Assembly: GCA_019054805.1 (NCBI GenBank)
Contig: JAHQIY010000005.1
Span: 5,253,501 to 5,317,500 of the forward strand
DNA from: Brachionus manjavacas
Lineage: Eukaryota > Rotifera > Eurotatoria > Ploima > Brachionidae
Length of the DNA: 64,000 bases
Reading direction: 5' to 3'
The translations under genes and the position numbers were made by a program. Positions within the stretch are counted from its first letter, which is position 1. Every line of letters begins with the position of its first letter. Positions 1 to 9,561 of this stretch are shown piece by piece. Below the pieces are notes generated by a model that had not been told where the DNA came from, did no database searches, and worked only from the letters and a program-made list of their open reading frames with translations.

Positions 1-269
1 AATTGATTTTATATTTTTTAATTAACAAAAAAACGTCGCAGAAACAAATTAAATTAACTATAAAATTTAGTAGATTGAGAATTTTTTTATTCAGAAAAAA
101 AAAACGCTAAAAATGGCAACTTTTTATTTTTTTGGAAAAATGTATTTGACGCGTAAAAAAAATTTTAGCCCATAAGCACAAAAAAATTAAGTAATTATAG
201 CATATAAAAATTAGTCTCTCATATAATAAAATAAGTAAAGCAAAAAAAAAACATAATAAAATCAATATT

Positions 270-420
270 CAAAGCTGACATGGCCTTTGGTGGTCGACCA
301 CGTCTTTTTTTTTAACTTGGGTTTCTTCAGTATTACTTAGTTTTACATTAGCCTTAAGTTTAGTTGGTAGACCTTCTCTTTTTGTCGCTTCAACAGCTTT
401 TAAATTTTGAAAGACCTCAT
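270..420 (-). pseudogene. AT-hook coding relic
   Basis: On the minus strand one frame reads KKRRGRPPKAMS, an AT-hook minor-groove DNA-binding motif (core RGRP), preceded by a lysine-rich stretch. Further upstream in the same orientation (about 420-530) lies a short repeat that reads AQVSE, then is broken by stops. No complete reading frame, start or splice pattern could be found. It is probably a relic, or one small exon of a diverged gene. Confidence 0.3.
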
Positions 421-1485
421 AAACTTAATCAACTTGATCAAGATGATGTACCTTGAGCCATTTCAGATACTTGAGCTACTTCAGAAACTTGAGCCCCTAT
501 AACTAGAACTTGAGTTTCTGCAAAGCCGTATGTGTATCAGCAAATAATTAAAATTGAGTTGCAGAGTTATTGCAGAGACATTATTTGGGAGAGTTAGTAT
601 CGACTGATAGATTTTTCTGAATTATTTTTAGTACTAAACAAAAAAGCCATTCAGAATTTACTTGTTTGTTTTCAAAATTCACATTTTGAGTTTAAAAGAA
701 GCAAAAAATTTTATTTAAAATAAATTCTTAAGAAAATTAAATGTTGTATTTAAATTATTTTCCAAATGTAAAATATTAGTAATATGACTTTTTTGGGGTG
801 AACAAGTTAAAACAAATCTTCAATAACACCAGTTAAAAAATTTTTTCTTGATTTTTGGCTGTTGTTGGATTTTTAAATGAGATCCAATTTTTTTGAAATT
901 CCAAGGTTAATCAACAGGCTAGTTCCCATGTCTCAAGAGACTAATTAATACCTCATTTATTTAAATTCATTTAAAATATAAATTTTAAAAATTAAAAAAA
1001 ATTCTACATTAAAATTATTCAATTTATAAAAAAATTATTAATTACATTGTTATTCTAAAATTTGTTTCCCACAACCAAAAACTTTTCTCAAAAATTTAAA
1101 AATTTTAAAAATTTTTTACACTTTAAAACACTTTTCAGCACAAAAATTATTTTATTTTGAAATTAAAAAATTAAATAATAATAATAAAAGCTACAGCAGA
1201 TTAACTGCGAAGCAAGATTACATGTAGCCTTGCTATGGTTGCTGTCTGATTTAAACGTAAATCCCTAATAAAAGTATACGGCCTATAGTGTATTGAATAT
1301 CTAAATTGGTTTTATTAGTACATAATTTAGTTGTTAAAAATACATAAATAAAATACATATTTTAATTTTTTAATACCTAATTTGTTACTAATAATTACGA
1401 CTAAAAAGAATAAAAGTAAAACCATTTTTATACAATAAAGAATGCAAAAAAATATTATTCTTTTAAATTATTATATGTTTATTAA

Positions 1486-1680
1486 CTTAGATCTTTTTGG
1501 TCTTCCTCGTTTTTTCGCTTGTGTTGCTTTTGCTTGAGTTGATGATGCATTTTCTGCATGTATTTGGTTTTTTTAAATTTTCGGACCAAATGAATTTCTT
1601 TGTTGAGTTTGAAAACGCTTTTTTCTTCTACCTGTTTTGGTATTCTTTTCTATTTTTAAGTCTACTGTAAGAAAATTAGT
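1486..1680 (-). pseudogene. Second AT-hook coding relic
   Basis: The minus strand reads a basic stretch (GRRKKRFQTQQRNSFGPKI), then after a one-base frame change a second stretch ending KKRGRPKRSKLI, again an AT-hook core (RGRP). A possible acceptor (TTACAG) precedes it. It resembles the relic at about 0.3 kb in motif and orientation, so both may derive from one AT-hook protein gene. The frameshift sits in a run of A, so a sequencing indel is possible. Confidence 0.3.
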
Positions 1681-2416
1681 CAATAAAAGTGAATTAGTGA
1701 TACGAATGACATGTTAAGATAAAGAGAATATTTTTTATCATTTCAATTAATTTAGAAATTTTTGTTTAGAAATTTAAATGCTTTTGAAAAAAATTAAAAT
1801 TGAAGAACTGTTGAATTGTAGCGCATAATTCTACAATTCTACAATTCTAGCTTCAAATGTTAAATTAAGAGCATTTAAGTATTTATTTTTCCGATAATTG
1901 CAAATGGTTGATTTGTTTAAAATTACTGAATAAACTCCTCGGAGTTTCACCTTAAATCCATTCGAAATTTTTATTTGGCTCTAAAACAGAAATTAAATAT
2001 AATAATTAAGTTTTTGAGCTAAAAATTACTTGTAAAAATTCTTTTATCACAGGAGTTACTTTTTGAGAACTCTTTATCTCCGAACAAAATATCCTAAATT
2101 AAGACGATTTATTTTTTGTTATTGACGAAATTGTCTTGCTCATATTAGTATTCAAAAATAAAATTTGTCTTTTGAAATTTTCATTTTTTAATTACGCGTT
2201 AAGTTTTGGAACAATTTCTTCAGGATACAGTTTTAGTGCATTTTCACGAATTTTCATTTCACTTAGTCCTTTTAAACTAAATTTCCTTTTTTGATCTGTT
2301 TTTTATTATATGTTCTTCAACAAAAGTTCATTTTTTTTAATCAATTTGATAAAAAATAATTAAGAATCATTTTACTGTCATCAGCAACAATTCCACCAAG
2401 AATTTGAAACCAAAAA

Positions 2417-2859
2417 TTGTATATAATGAAGCAACAGACAAACATAGAAAAACCTTCAGATGCTTTTACAAATTTTCTTGGAGTAGTTTGTCATATTCCA
2501 ACAGGGGACTGCAAAGATTTTGGATATTTCGAAGAAGTAAGAATTTTTATCAATTTTAATATATTTTTATTATTTTTCCCAAAAAAAGTTTGGTTCGAAA
2601 TAGAGCAAACGATGGATGAAATGAGTACAAAACTAAACTCACTAGAATTCCTTCCTAAAATCTTATATGTGAATTAAAATAGAAATACTTTGTCTTTTTT
2701 CTTTAAGCTAATTGCATCTGATCAACCTGTTCTTTTGCAGAAAAGTACACCGGCAGTATCAATTCAAAAAGTGAGCCAGCCAACAAGAGAATTGAATCAC
2801 CAAATGAAAGCGATGATAACATGTTTGCTGTGGTTGATTCACAAAAAAGATACACATAA
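2417..2859 (+). CDS. Candidate small multi-exon gene, unrecognised
   Basis: Three short stretches look coding by composition. The first (2417-2536) ends at a good donor (GAAGAA then GTAAGA) and reads SDAFTNFLGVVCHIPTGDC. The second (about 2595-2650) reads FEIEQTMDEMSTKLNSL. The third starts after a clean acceptor (TTCTTTTGCAG, exon from 2741) and in one frame ends in an acidic tail with stop at 2857-2859. I could not find a phase-consistent path joining all three, and I recognise no family. It may be a gene fragment or chance open frames. Confidence 0.2.
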
Positions 2860-2869
2860 ACAGCACAGG

Positions 2870-3600
2870 TTTTTTTTTATCTATTAATAAGGTAAATCGA
2901 ATGTGAATTTCAAGAACGAGCAAAAAATCAAGGCCTTGACAAATTAAATATTCAATTTCCAAATTCAATTTCAAAAATAAAACTGGAAAATGTGGGCATA
3001 CAGTGTCGACGTAAAAAAAAATTAAAAAAAACTAATTCTTTTTTTTTTTTTTTTTTTTTTAATTAATAAAATTAAATAAAATTATTAAAAAAAAATAATA
3101 ATATTCTGAAAAAAAATTTTATTTTGCTCGGACGGGTTGGCTAAGTAGATGGTATGAATCGGACGAGTTAGATGAGCGAGTGGTATGAGTCGAACACCTT
3201 GGCTGACATGGCCAGCCGGCTAGCGTTACGATTTTATTAGAACCGCTGTAAAATCTTAATTGAAAGTGACAGAGGAAAGTTTTACAGATTTTTCGATTTG
3301 AAATTCAACCTGGTGATCTTTTAAAATTCATTTTACCTAAAAAAATTTGCAGGATATCCTTGGATGATTTTTTGTTTCACTTAATCTAGTGGTTTTTTGA
3401 TAACTGAAATTATCTTCGCAATTATTTCTTTTTCTACACATGTTTTATAGCTGAGTAAATTACCTTAAAGCCTTTTTAGCAATAAAATCAACCTATCGAT
3501 ACTGGTTAAGAAACTGGCTTCTCTATTTGACCCTAGTCTTGTTGGTATTCATTACTGAATTTATAGCACATTCTCCTTTTCTTCATTTCGGGTTCCTTTT
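2870..3600. other. AT-rich spacer
   Basis: No coding frame, RNA gene or repeat structure is visible apart from a long T run near 3040-3060 and a slightly GC-richer patch at 3125-3230. Confidence 0.5.
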
Positions 3601-3607
3601 TTTTCCA

Positions 3608-4098
3608 TTATTCTCTTTCTTTCTTTGCTAGCATCTCTGTAAGTCCTACTCTCTTTAAATTATCTTTAACATCTTTGTTTAGCCAATTTATTTCTGTCAT
3701 TTTATTCTCATTTTTGTTCGAACGATTCTTGTCCTTGAATGCACATATTCTCGCTTTTACTCTTAATCTATTGACAAAATCTTCAAAAGGTTCTTTTACA
3801 TCTTGTAAAAAGTCTCTAAAATGCAAAAAATTCAAGTTTGCATTTAGGTAGAATGACCTGCAATCTTTCCCTTAAATTTTTCATAGCCATCTTTGTTTTC
3901 CGCATACTTTTTGTGTACATTTTCTATGCTGTACAACCAAGAAAAAATAGATAGTCCTGAGCTGAATGCTTGACGTCTTTGATAGTCTTTATTGCAATCA
4001 ATCTCTCCAGCCTTGCCATCCACTTTCCTATTTTTATCTCCATCAAAGTTGAATAGTTGCATCAACTGCTCTTCTAAACTCATTTTCCTCGTCGCCAA
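3608..4098 (-). pseudogene. Retrotransposon Gag-like fragment
   Basis: Two minus-strand frames (3844-4098 and 3608-3835), separated by a frame break, look like parts of a Ty3/gypsy-type Gag. The downstream piece has the capsid-type pattern of an aromatic/Phe-rich helix followed by EPFEDFVNRLRVKARICAF, typical of the retrotransposon gag family. The upstream piece begins MSLEEQLMQLFNFDG. On the minus strand it lies 3' of an RNase H fragment, which is not the order within one element, so it is probably a second inserted or rearranged copy. It is too broken to act as a gene. Confidence 0.5.
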
Positions 4099-4116
4099 TA
4101 AAGTATTCCTGATATA

Positions 4117-4248
4117 CAGTACTTATTTGACACGTGGATTTTACGGAAATTAACGAAAATTGAATTTACGTAAATTTTCATAAATTTACCTTTTTTTAAC
4201 CAAAATTTTCGTATATTTACGTAAAATCCACTTGTAAAATCAGCCCTG
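4117..4248. mobile_element. 132-bp MITE (TA target site)
   Basis: An imperfect palindrome. The left arm runs from CAGTACTTATTTGACA through GTGGATTTTACG; the right arm read in reverse runs from CAGGGCTGATTTTACA through GTGGATTTTACG. The arms meet at an AAAATTC-rich centre containing further ACGTAAA/TTTACG words. TA flanks both ends (4115-4116 and 4249-4250), the Tc1/mariner-type target duplication. It has no coding capacity and sits between the gag-like fragment and the gypsy RNase H remnant. Confidence 0.65.
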
Positions 4249-4289
4249 TAATCAAAGCTGTAGAACTTTTACGATTTCCTTGTCCTACA

Positions 4290-4895
4290 ACTGGGGATTT
4301 TTATCCGTTGTCTGAAAGCCATCAGATTGGTACCTGGGATGCTTTCAATTATCTTATCTTCCTCGCCATTTAATTCTTCGGATCTTTCTTCTTTATTTGG
4401 CCAACGCGACAGACCATCCGCATTTCCGTTCTTTTTCCCAAGTTTGTATTAAATTTCAAATTGATATTCACTTGATTTCATAATCCATCTTTCGATTCTT
4501 GGTTATGGCTCTTTAATGTTGAACATCCATTTTAAGGGTTGATGGTCAGTGCTAATAATGAATACTTGACCATAAAGATAAATACGAAAATGGTCCACAC
4601 CACACACTATTGCAAAGGCTTCTTTTTCTGTTGTTGAAAAATTTCTTTCTGCAGAGGTCAACTGTCTACTCCAATATTTCATAATCCATCTTTCGATTCT
4701 TGGTTGAGGCTCTTTAATGTTGAACATCCATTTTAAGGGTTGATGGTCAGTGCAAATAATGAATACTTGACCATAAAGATAAATACGAAAATGGTCCACA
4801 CCACACACTATTGCAAAGGCTTCTTTTTCTGTTGTTGAAAAATTTCTTTCTGCAGAGGTCAACTGTCTACTCCAATATGCAATCGGTATCCATTC
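4290..4895 (-). pseudogene. Ty3/gypsy RNase H remnant with internal duplication
   Basis: The minus strand encodes the RNase H part of a gypsy-type Pol. Landmarks are the SAERNFSTTEKEAFAIV box, the FRIYLYGQVF..TDHQPLKWMF box, and further on a KYKLGKKNGNADGLSRWP-like linker. A segment of 201 bp (67 codons) occurs twice in direct orientation (4481-4681 and 4682-4880). The open frame therefore carries the two boxes in duplicate, which would disrupt the fold. The copies differ at a few positions, including C versus S before TDHQ. The remnant continues toward RT at 5.1 kb with breaks. Confidence 0.8.
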
Positions 4896-5118
4896 ACCAT
4901 TTCTTTTTTGAGAGAGTACACCTGCTTTACCAACATCACTTGCGTCCGTTTCCAGCTTGAAAACTCTATCGAAATTCAGAAAAATAAGAAAATATTCACT
5001 TGTTATTTTACCTTTAAGAAGATCAAAGGCATTACTACATTTGTCATCAAAATGTTACTCGAACTTTTTATTATTCTTAAATGAAGCAAACAAAGGTTGG
5101 GCTATTTCTGAATAGTTT

Positions 5119-5455
5119 TCAATGAATTTCCGATAAAAACCGAACGCACCAGCAACTTATCGGAAAAGTTGCTGGTGCGTTTGCCAATCTAAATGGCATC
5201 CTTATAAAATGGTAAAGTCCAAAAGGTGTCGTAATGGCCGTTGTTTCTTTATCTTTTGGGTCCAATTTTATCTGATAGTATCCACTAGTCATATCCAGGG
5301 TACTGAAGCATCTATTTCCAAAAAATTTGTTTGTTTTTTCATCCAACCTTGGTATTGGATAGCTGTCTTTCTTTGTTACTTTATTCAGTTGCCTTTAATC
5401 AAAGCATAATCTTATATTGCCGTTTTTCTTTTTCACATGAACAAGGGGCGCGGCC
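5119..5455 (-). pseudogene. Ty3/gypsy reverse transcriptase remnant
   Basis: The minus strand carries a gypsy RT fragment. It starts at AAPLVHVKKKNGNIRLCFD, has an in-frame stop where the family has a tyrosine, and continues SYPIPRLDEK, FSTLDMTSGYYQIKLDPKDK, TTPFGLYHFIRMPF. The catalytic LDMTSGYY block (motif A aspartate) is visible. The frame breaks after NAPATF, before the YxDD region. Its 5' side is replaced by the 3' end of a LINE, so the protease-to-RT connection of this gypsy copy has been lost. Confidence 0.85.
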
Positions 5456-5500
5456 TAATCTTAATTAGTATAGTATAGTATAGTATAGTATAGTATTTTA
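5456..5500. repeat. (TATAG)n tail of the LINE
   Basis: About six tandem copies of a 5-bp unit (TATAG on plus, CTATA on minus) lie at the 3' end of the minus-strand LINE, directly next to gypsy RT sequence. Short tandem 3' tails instead of poly(A) are characteristic of CR1/L2-type LINEs, so this marks the insertion's 3' boundary. Confidence 0.7.
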
Positions 5501-5582
5501 AGGCTATAATATGACTAATTTTGTCTAAAATATTCTTAAAATTGTTTGTTGTTTTTTGTTTAATAATTGTATTCGGAAGATT

Positions 5583-7320
5583 ATTCCAATAGTTCGCAAT
5601 CCTATTTGTAAAAAAATAAAATCTTTGACTACAGTTCTTGACCAGTTGTCTACATATTGTTGAATCATGACTTCTTGTGTTATAACTGTAATTGTTCATT
5701 TTTGTGTTTTGTATCGAAAAGAACCAATTAATATCCTCGATATTATTGTTAATCTTAAACTGTTGAATTAAGTCTCCCCTCAATCTTCTTGTTTCAAGAG
5801 TTGATAGTCCAATCACTTCAAGTCTACTTTCGTACTCTAAATGTTTAATTGAGTTTATCATTTTCGTAGCTCGTCTTTGAACCGATTCAATCTTATCAAT
5901 ATCTTTTCTCAAATAAGGGTTCCATACCTGTATTGCATATTCTAGATGCGGTCTCACAAGTGATGTATATAATTTCTTAATCGATTCGATATTTTGGAAC
6001 TTGAAGGTCCTTTTAACCATACCAAGAATTTTATTCGCTTTATTTACTGATGTATTAACCTGCTTGTTCCATTTTAGATCATTTGTAAATAGAATACCTA
6101 AATCTCGTTCTTCTTCTGTTACGTTTAGCTTCTGATTGTCGTTTAAAAAATATTCATATTTAGGATTATTCTTTCCTAAATGCATCACTAGACATTTTTC
6201 CTCATTTAAGTCCATTAACCAATCTGATACCCATTTATTTAATCTATCTAGATCGTTTTGTAGTTTTACCTTAGACTCAGGATTATTTACTATCGACATA
6301 AGTTTAGTATCATCCGCAAATAATTCACATATACACTTTATATCATCTGGCATGTCGTTTATAAATATTACAAAAAGCAATGGACCTAAGACGGACCCTT
6401 GGGGAACACCACTTAAAACAGGGCGCCAGCTCGATACACATTCGCCAAGAATAACTCTTTGTCTTCTATTATTTAGAAACGCTTTAATCCAACTAACTGT
6501 TTGCTCATCAATACCATATTTCAAAAGCTTATGTATTAGTCTAGAGTGAGGAACCTTGTCAAAAGCTTTGGCAAAGTCCAAATAGATTATATCAACTGGT
6601 TCTTTTCTATGCAACATTTCTGATACATAATCGACGGTTTCTAACAAATTAGTGGTGCAGCTCTTATTTGGAACGAAGCCATGTTGATATTTATAAATAA
6701 GTTTATTCTCTGTAAAGTAGCTTAGTAACTTATCTTTGATTAGACTTTCCATTATCTTACAAACGATAGAGGTCAAAGAGACAGGTCTATAGTTTGAAGG
6801 TTCTAACTTGCTACCTTTCTTGTATAAAGGCGTAAGATTGGCTTCAAGCCAAGCATTCGGCAATTCAGATCGATTAAAAGACTTAATAAATAATTCTGAA
6901 AGTGGTATTGATATCGAATTTTGTAAATTCTTTAGTATGTATGGACTAACTTTATCACCACCCATAGTCTTTGTTACGTTTAATTTATTTAACTTTTCAC
7001 TTACGTTTTTTATTGAAAAAGTATCAAAGGGGTCAATCGAAAATAATAAGTTTGTCCTCTGTTTGAGAGTCGCTTGCATTTCCGTTTGGTCGTTTACAAA
7101 AACTTTGTGAAATTGTTCGTTTAAAATTTCGCAAATCTCTTCTAAGTCATTGCTTATCTCACCATCCTTGTTTTTAATAGCTTTTAAATTATCTTTTACT
7201 ATACGTCTACTATTGACATAAGCATAGAACATCTTCGGATTCTTTTTACAACTGCTGATAATTTTATCTTCAAATTTTTTTATAGCTTGTTTAATTTGTT
7301 GATTTGTTAACTTCTTTTTG
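5583..7320 (-). pseudogene. LINE ORF2 reverse transcriptase, copy A (CR1/L2-type)
   Basis: The minus-strand frame, with its C-terminus extending to about 5433-5500, encodes the RT half of a non-LTR retrotransposon ORF2. Visible motifs in order are NYRPVSLTSIVCKI, the motif A block YLDFAKAFDKVPH, the motif B block SGVPQGSVLGPLLF, and the catalytic LFADDTKL box. The C-terminus has HLEYAIQVWNPY, IESVQRRATK and FFTNRIANYWN. It is separated from the endonuclease half by a one-base frame change in an A run near 7310-7315, shared with copy B and therefore older than the duplication. Catalytic residues are intact. The spectrum of motifs fits the CR1/L2/jockey superfamily. Confidence 0.9.
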
Positions 7321-8400
7321 CATTATATTCTAGAAGGACTCTTGAATCTTTACCAGAACAAATATATTTCTTCCATAATTTATTTTTATCATTAATTAAG
7401 AGTCTTAAGTCTCCATTCATCCATAATTTACCATCTTTTACTTTTCGGAATTTCGGAATACATAGTTGAGATAATTTATCAATTTCCCTGAGGAAAGAAT
7501 TATAGCATTCATCAATTGATTTGTTCATAAATATCTCAGACCATGTTATTTCATTAATAAGATCGTTTAATTTATTATAATCACCTCTTTTGTAATTTAA
7601 TTTTCTACTATCAAACATTTGTTTTTGCAATCGATTCACGGTATATTTCCACGTTAAAATATGATGACCCTGTGATTTATCACCAAGCTGAGGTTTATAT
7701 TCAAAATCGAGTATTCTAGAGGGGTCATCTAAAATAACTAGATCTAATATATTAGTCTCATTAAGATCATTTCTCTGGAACGTCGGTTTATCAACAATCT
7801 GAGCCAAAAAGCAATCATCCAACATATTTAAAAATTTAATTGCAGATAGATTATTTTCCTGATCAATAGTCGAGTTTTTCCATTTAATATTAGGATAATT
7901 GAAGTCACCAGCTATTACCAAACAATCATATTTATTTTCAAAGACGAGCCTGCTTGCATCCTGAATCAGTTCGGTTAATTTATCACTATTTGTTACTGAA
8001 TAATTTGGGGGTCTGTACAAACAACCAATTAAAATTTTTTGACCATCTAAATCTAGCACACACCAAACCTGTTCCAAATCTTTTGCCCAAAATAACCATC
8101 AGTCACTTCAGAAACTGTAAACACATTTTTCACATATATACAAACTCCACCACCTCTAGATCCTCGATCATTTCTAAATATGTTATAGTTCGGTATATTG
8201 CAAATGGACGAGTCTCTAAACCAAGTTTCTGTGACCAAAATTATATCCGAATCATCAGCTTTTACGTTCGATATTAGTTCGTGCATTTTGTTATCCAACG
8301 ATGTAGCATTTGTGTACCAAAAATTTAAAAATACTATTTCATTGTATTTACTTGACTTTAGATTTCTATTTTTGTTTTTTTTGAACTAGAAAACGATTCA
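7307..8400 (-). pseudogene. LINE ORF2 endonuclease, copy A (frameshifted)
   Basis: This is the apurinic-type endonuclease domain of LINE ORF2, which nicks target DNA to prime reverse transcription. Motifs include FWYTNATSLDNKMHEL at the N-terminus, VTETWF (catalytic Glu), RGGGVCIYVK, RPPNYS, AGDFNYPNIKW and LDLVIL. Compared with copy B, one T is missing in the run near 8085, which splits the frame into 8053-8298 and 7307-8077. This copy therefore cannot make an intact endonuclease. No ATG precedes the FWYTNA block in frame; a stop lies upstream, with a frame change in a run of eight A. Confidence 0.85.
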
Positions 8401-8519
8401 TCAAATTCTTTATTGTTGATTTGATTATTATTATGTGAATTTGAAATATTGTTATTATTATTGTGTGTATTATTAAGTTTGTTTATATTATTTTGTGAAT
8501 TTGAGAGTCCGATTTTACT

Positions 8520-9191
8520 TCAGTGTTGTTCGTCAACAATCCGCCCCTTTATCTTTACCACTTGATTACCCCTAATACCATATCTGAAGTCATCCTCTTT
8601 AGATAACTTAGCATTTAATTCTTTTCTCTTCAATACCAGAGATCTGTTTAGAGCTCTCTCGCTAGGAGTTAAATCAGGACCGATGAAAGTGGTACTAAAT
8701 TTAGCAGATTCCTTTAATTTCTTAGCGCCTTTAAGCACAACCACTCTATCATCGTTTTTTTCAAGTTCTACCAAAATCGGCGTTTTATCTTTCGAACCAT
8801 CTTTATTGTTTAATCTTTTAACAAATTTTATTTTATTTTTTTCAACGTTGATTTCATTAAATATTTCCTCGACCAATGACTTGTCTTCGATTTCATCACT
8901 AAATGTTGTACCAAATATTATTATATTTTTCTCCTTCTTATCTGAAATCGCGTGTTCTATTTTTAAGGCATTTAATATGTTCATTTCAACTTCATCATTT
9001 TTTCTTCCCACTTTAAAAAGATCACTAAACAGTTTCGACTGGACGTTATTCTTTGACGAATTCTCCAGTACTACTACTTTTGCCTCTAGGGCTGCTTTTT
9101 CTCTTTCTAACACTTCCACTCTAACTGTAAGTGCATTTAGCTGGTCCTCAAATGCCTTCTTCAAAGCGTCAAACTCCGCTTTGTTTACCAT
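8520..9191 (-). CDS. LINE ORF1 protein, copy A
   Basis: A 223-codon frame starting MVNKAEFDALKKAFEDQLN. Residues about 5-55 form a coiled coil. The next part has the RRM-like ORF1p pattern KEKNIIIFG, and the C-terminal part has FIGPDLTPSERALNRSLVLKRKELN and a basic GNQVVKIKGR end, as in ORF1 proteins of CR1/L2/jockey LINEs (nucleic-acid chaperones that coat the element RNA). It ends at TGA and lies about 120 bp upstream of the ORF2 frame. After the TGA the same frame stays open for about 50 codons of Asn-rich sequence. Confidence 0.85.
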   Translation of the reverse strand: MVNKAEFDALKKAFEDQLNALTVRVEVLEREKAALEAKVVVLENSSKNNVQSKLFSDLFKVGRKNDEVEMNILNALKIEHAISDKKEKNIIIFGTTFSDEIEDKSLVEEIFNEINVEKNKIKFVKRLNNKDGSKDKTPILVELEKNDDRVVVLKGAKKLKESAKFSTTFIGPDLTPSERALNRSLVLKRKELNAKLSKEDDFRYGIRGNQVVKIKGRIVDEQH

Positions 9192-9235
9192 AGTTTTGCA
9201 ATTTTTATCAAAAATTTTTTTTAATAAATTTTAAT

Positions 9236-9560
9236 AATAAACGGTTGACCATTTGCAGTCGTAAAGGAACTTTTTGTTTTTTGTAATTCTTTTCATCCTA
9301 GTTTTATCCAGATATTTTGACTAATTAAGGTTTTCACACTTCCTGTGTCTAATAAAAATTTCTATCTTTTCTCCATTAAAGTACCCCAAAACATATTTCA
9401 AGTCGTTACTATCTGACTCTTCATTTTTGTTATTTGTATTTGCAGAAAATTGGTTTCTTTGATCATTTAAGATTGTTGCTATTAGTGTCGATCTATTTAG
9501 TGAACTTTATTTGCTATCATAACCCTACCGATAATTTTGATTGTTCATTTTTCTAATCCC
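9236..9560 (-). pseudogene. Ty3/gypsy protease remnant, copy A
   Basis: The minus strand reads YVLGYFNGEKIEI and, after a frame change, FLLDTGSVKTLIS, the DTGS active-site block of a retroviral-type aspartic protease. It then reads into KTKSSFTTANGQP just before the LINE 5' end. This places the LINE inside the gypsy element. Several frame breaks make it nonfunctional. Confidence 0.7.
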
Positions 9561-9561
9561 A

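Noticed and set aside
6136..7110. Plus-strand frames opposite the LINE RT (and copies in unit B)
   Set aside because: Complement of the RT frame; the motifs on the minus strand explain the conservation.
8683..9234. 183-codon plus-strand frame opposite LINE ORF1 (and its copy at 16642-17244)
   Set aside because: Ser/Phe/Leu-rich shadow of the Lys/Glu-rich coiled coil of ORF1 on the other strand; no independent features.
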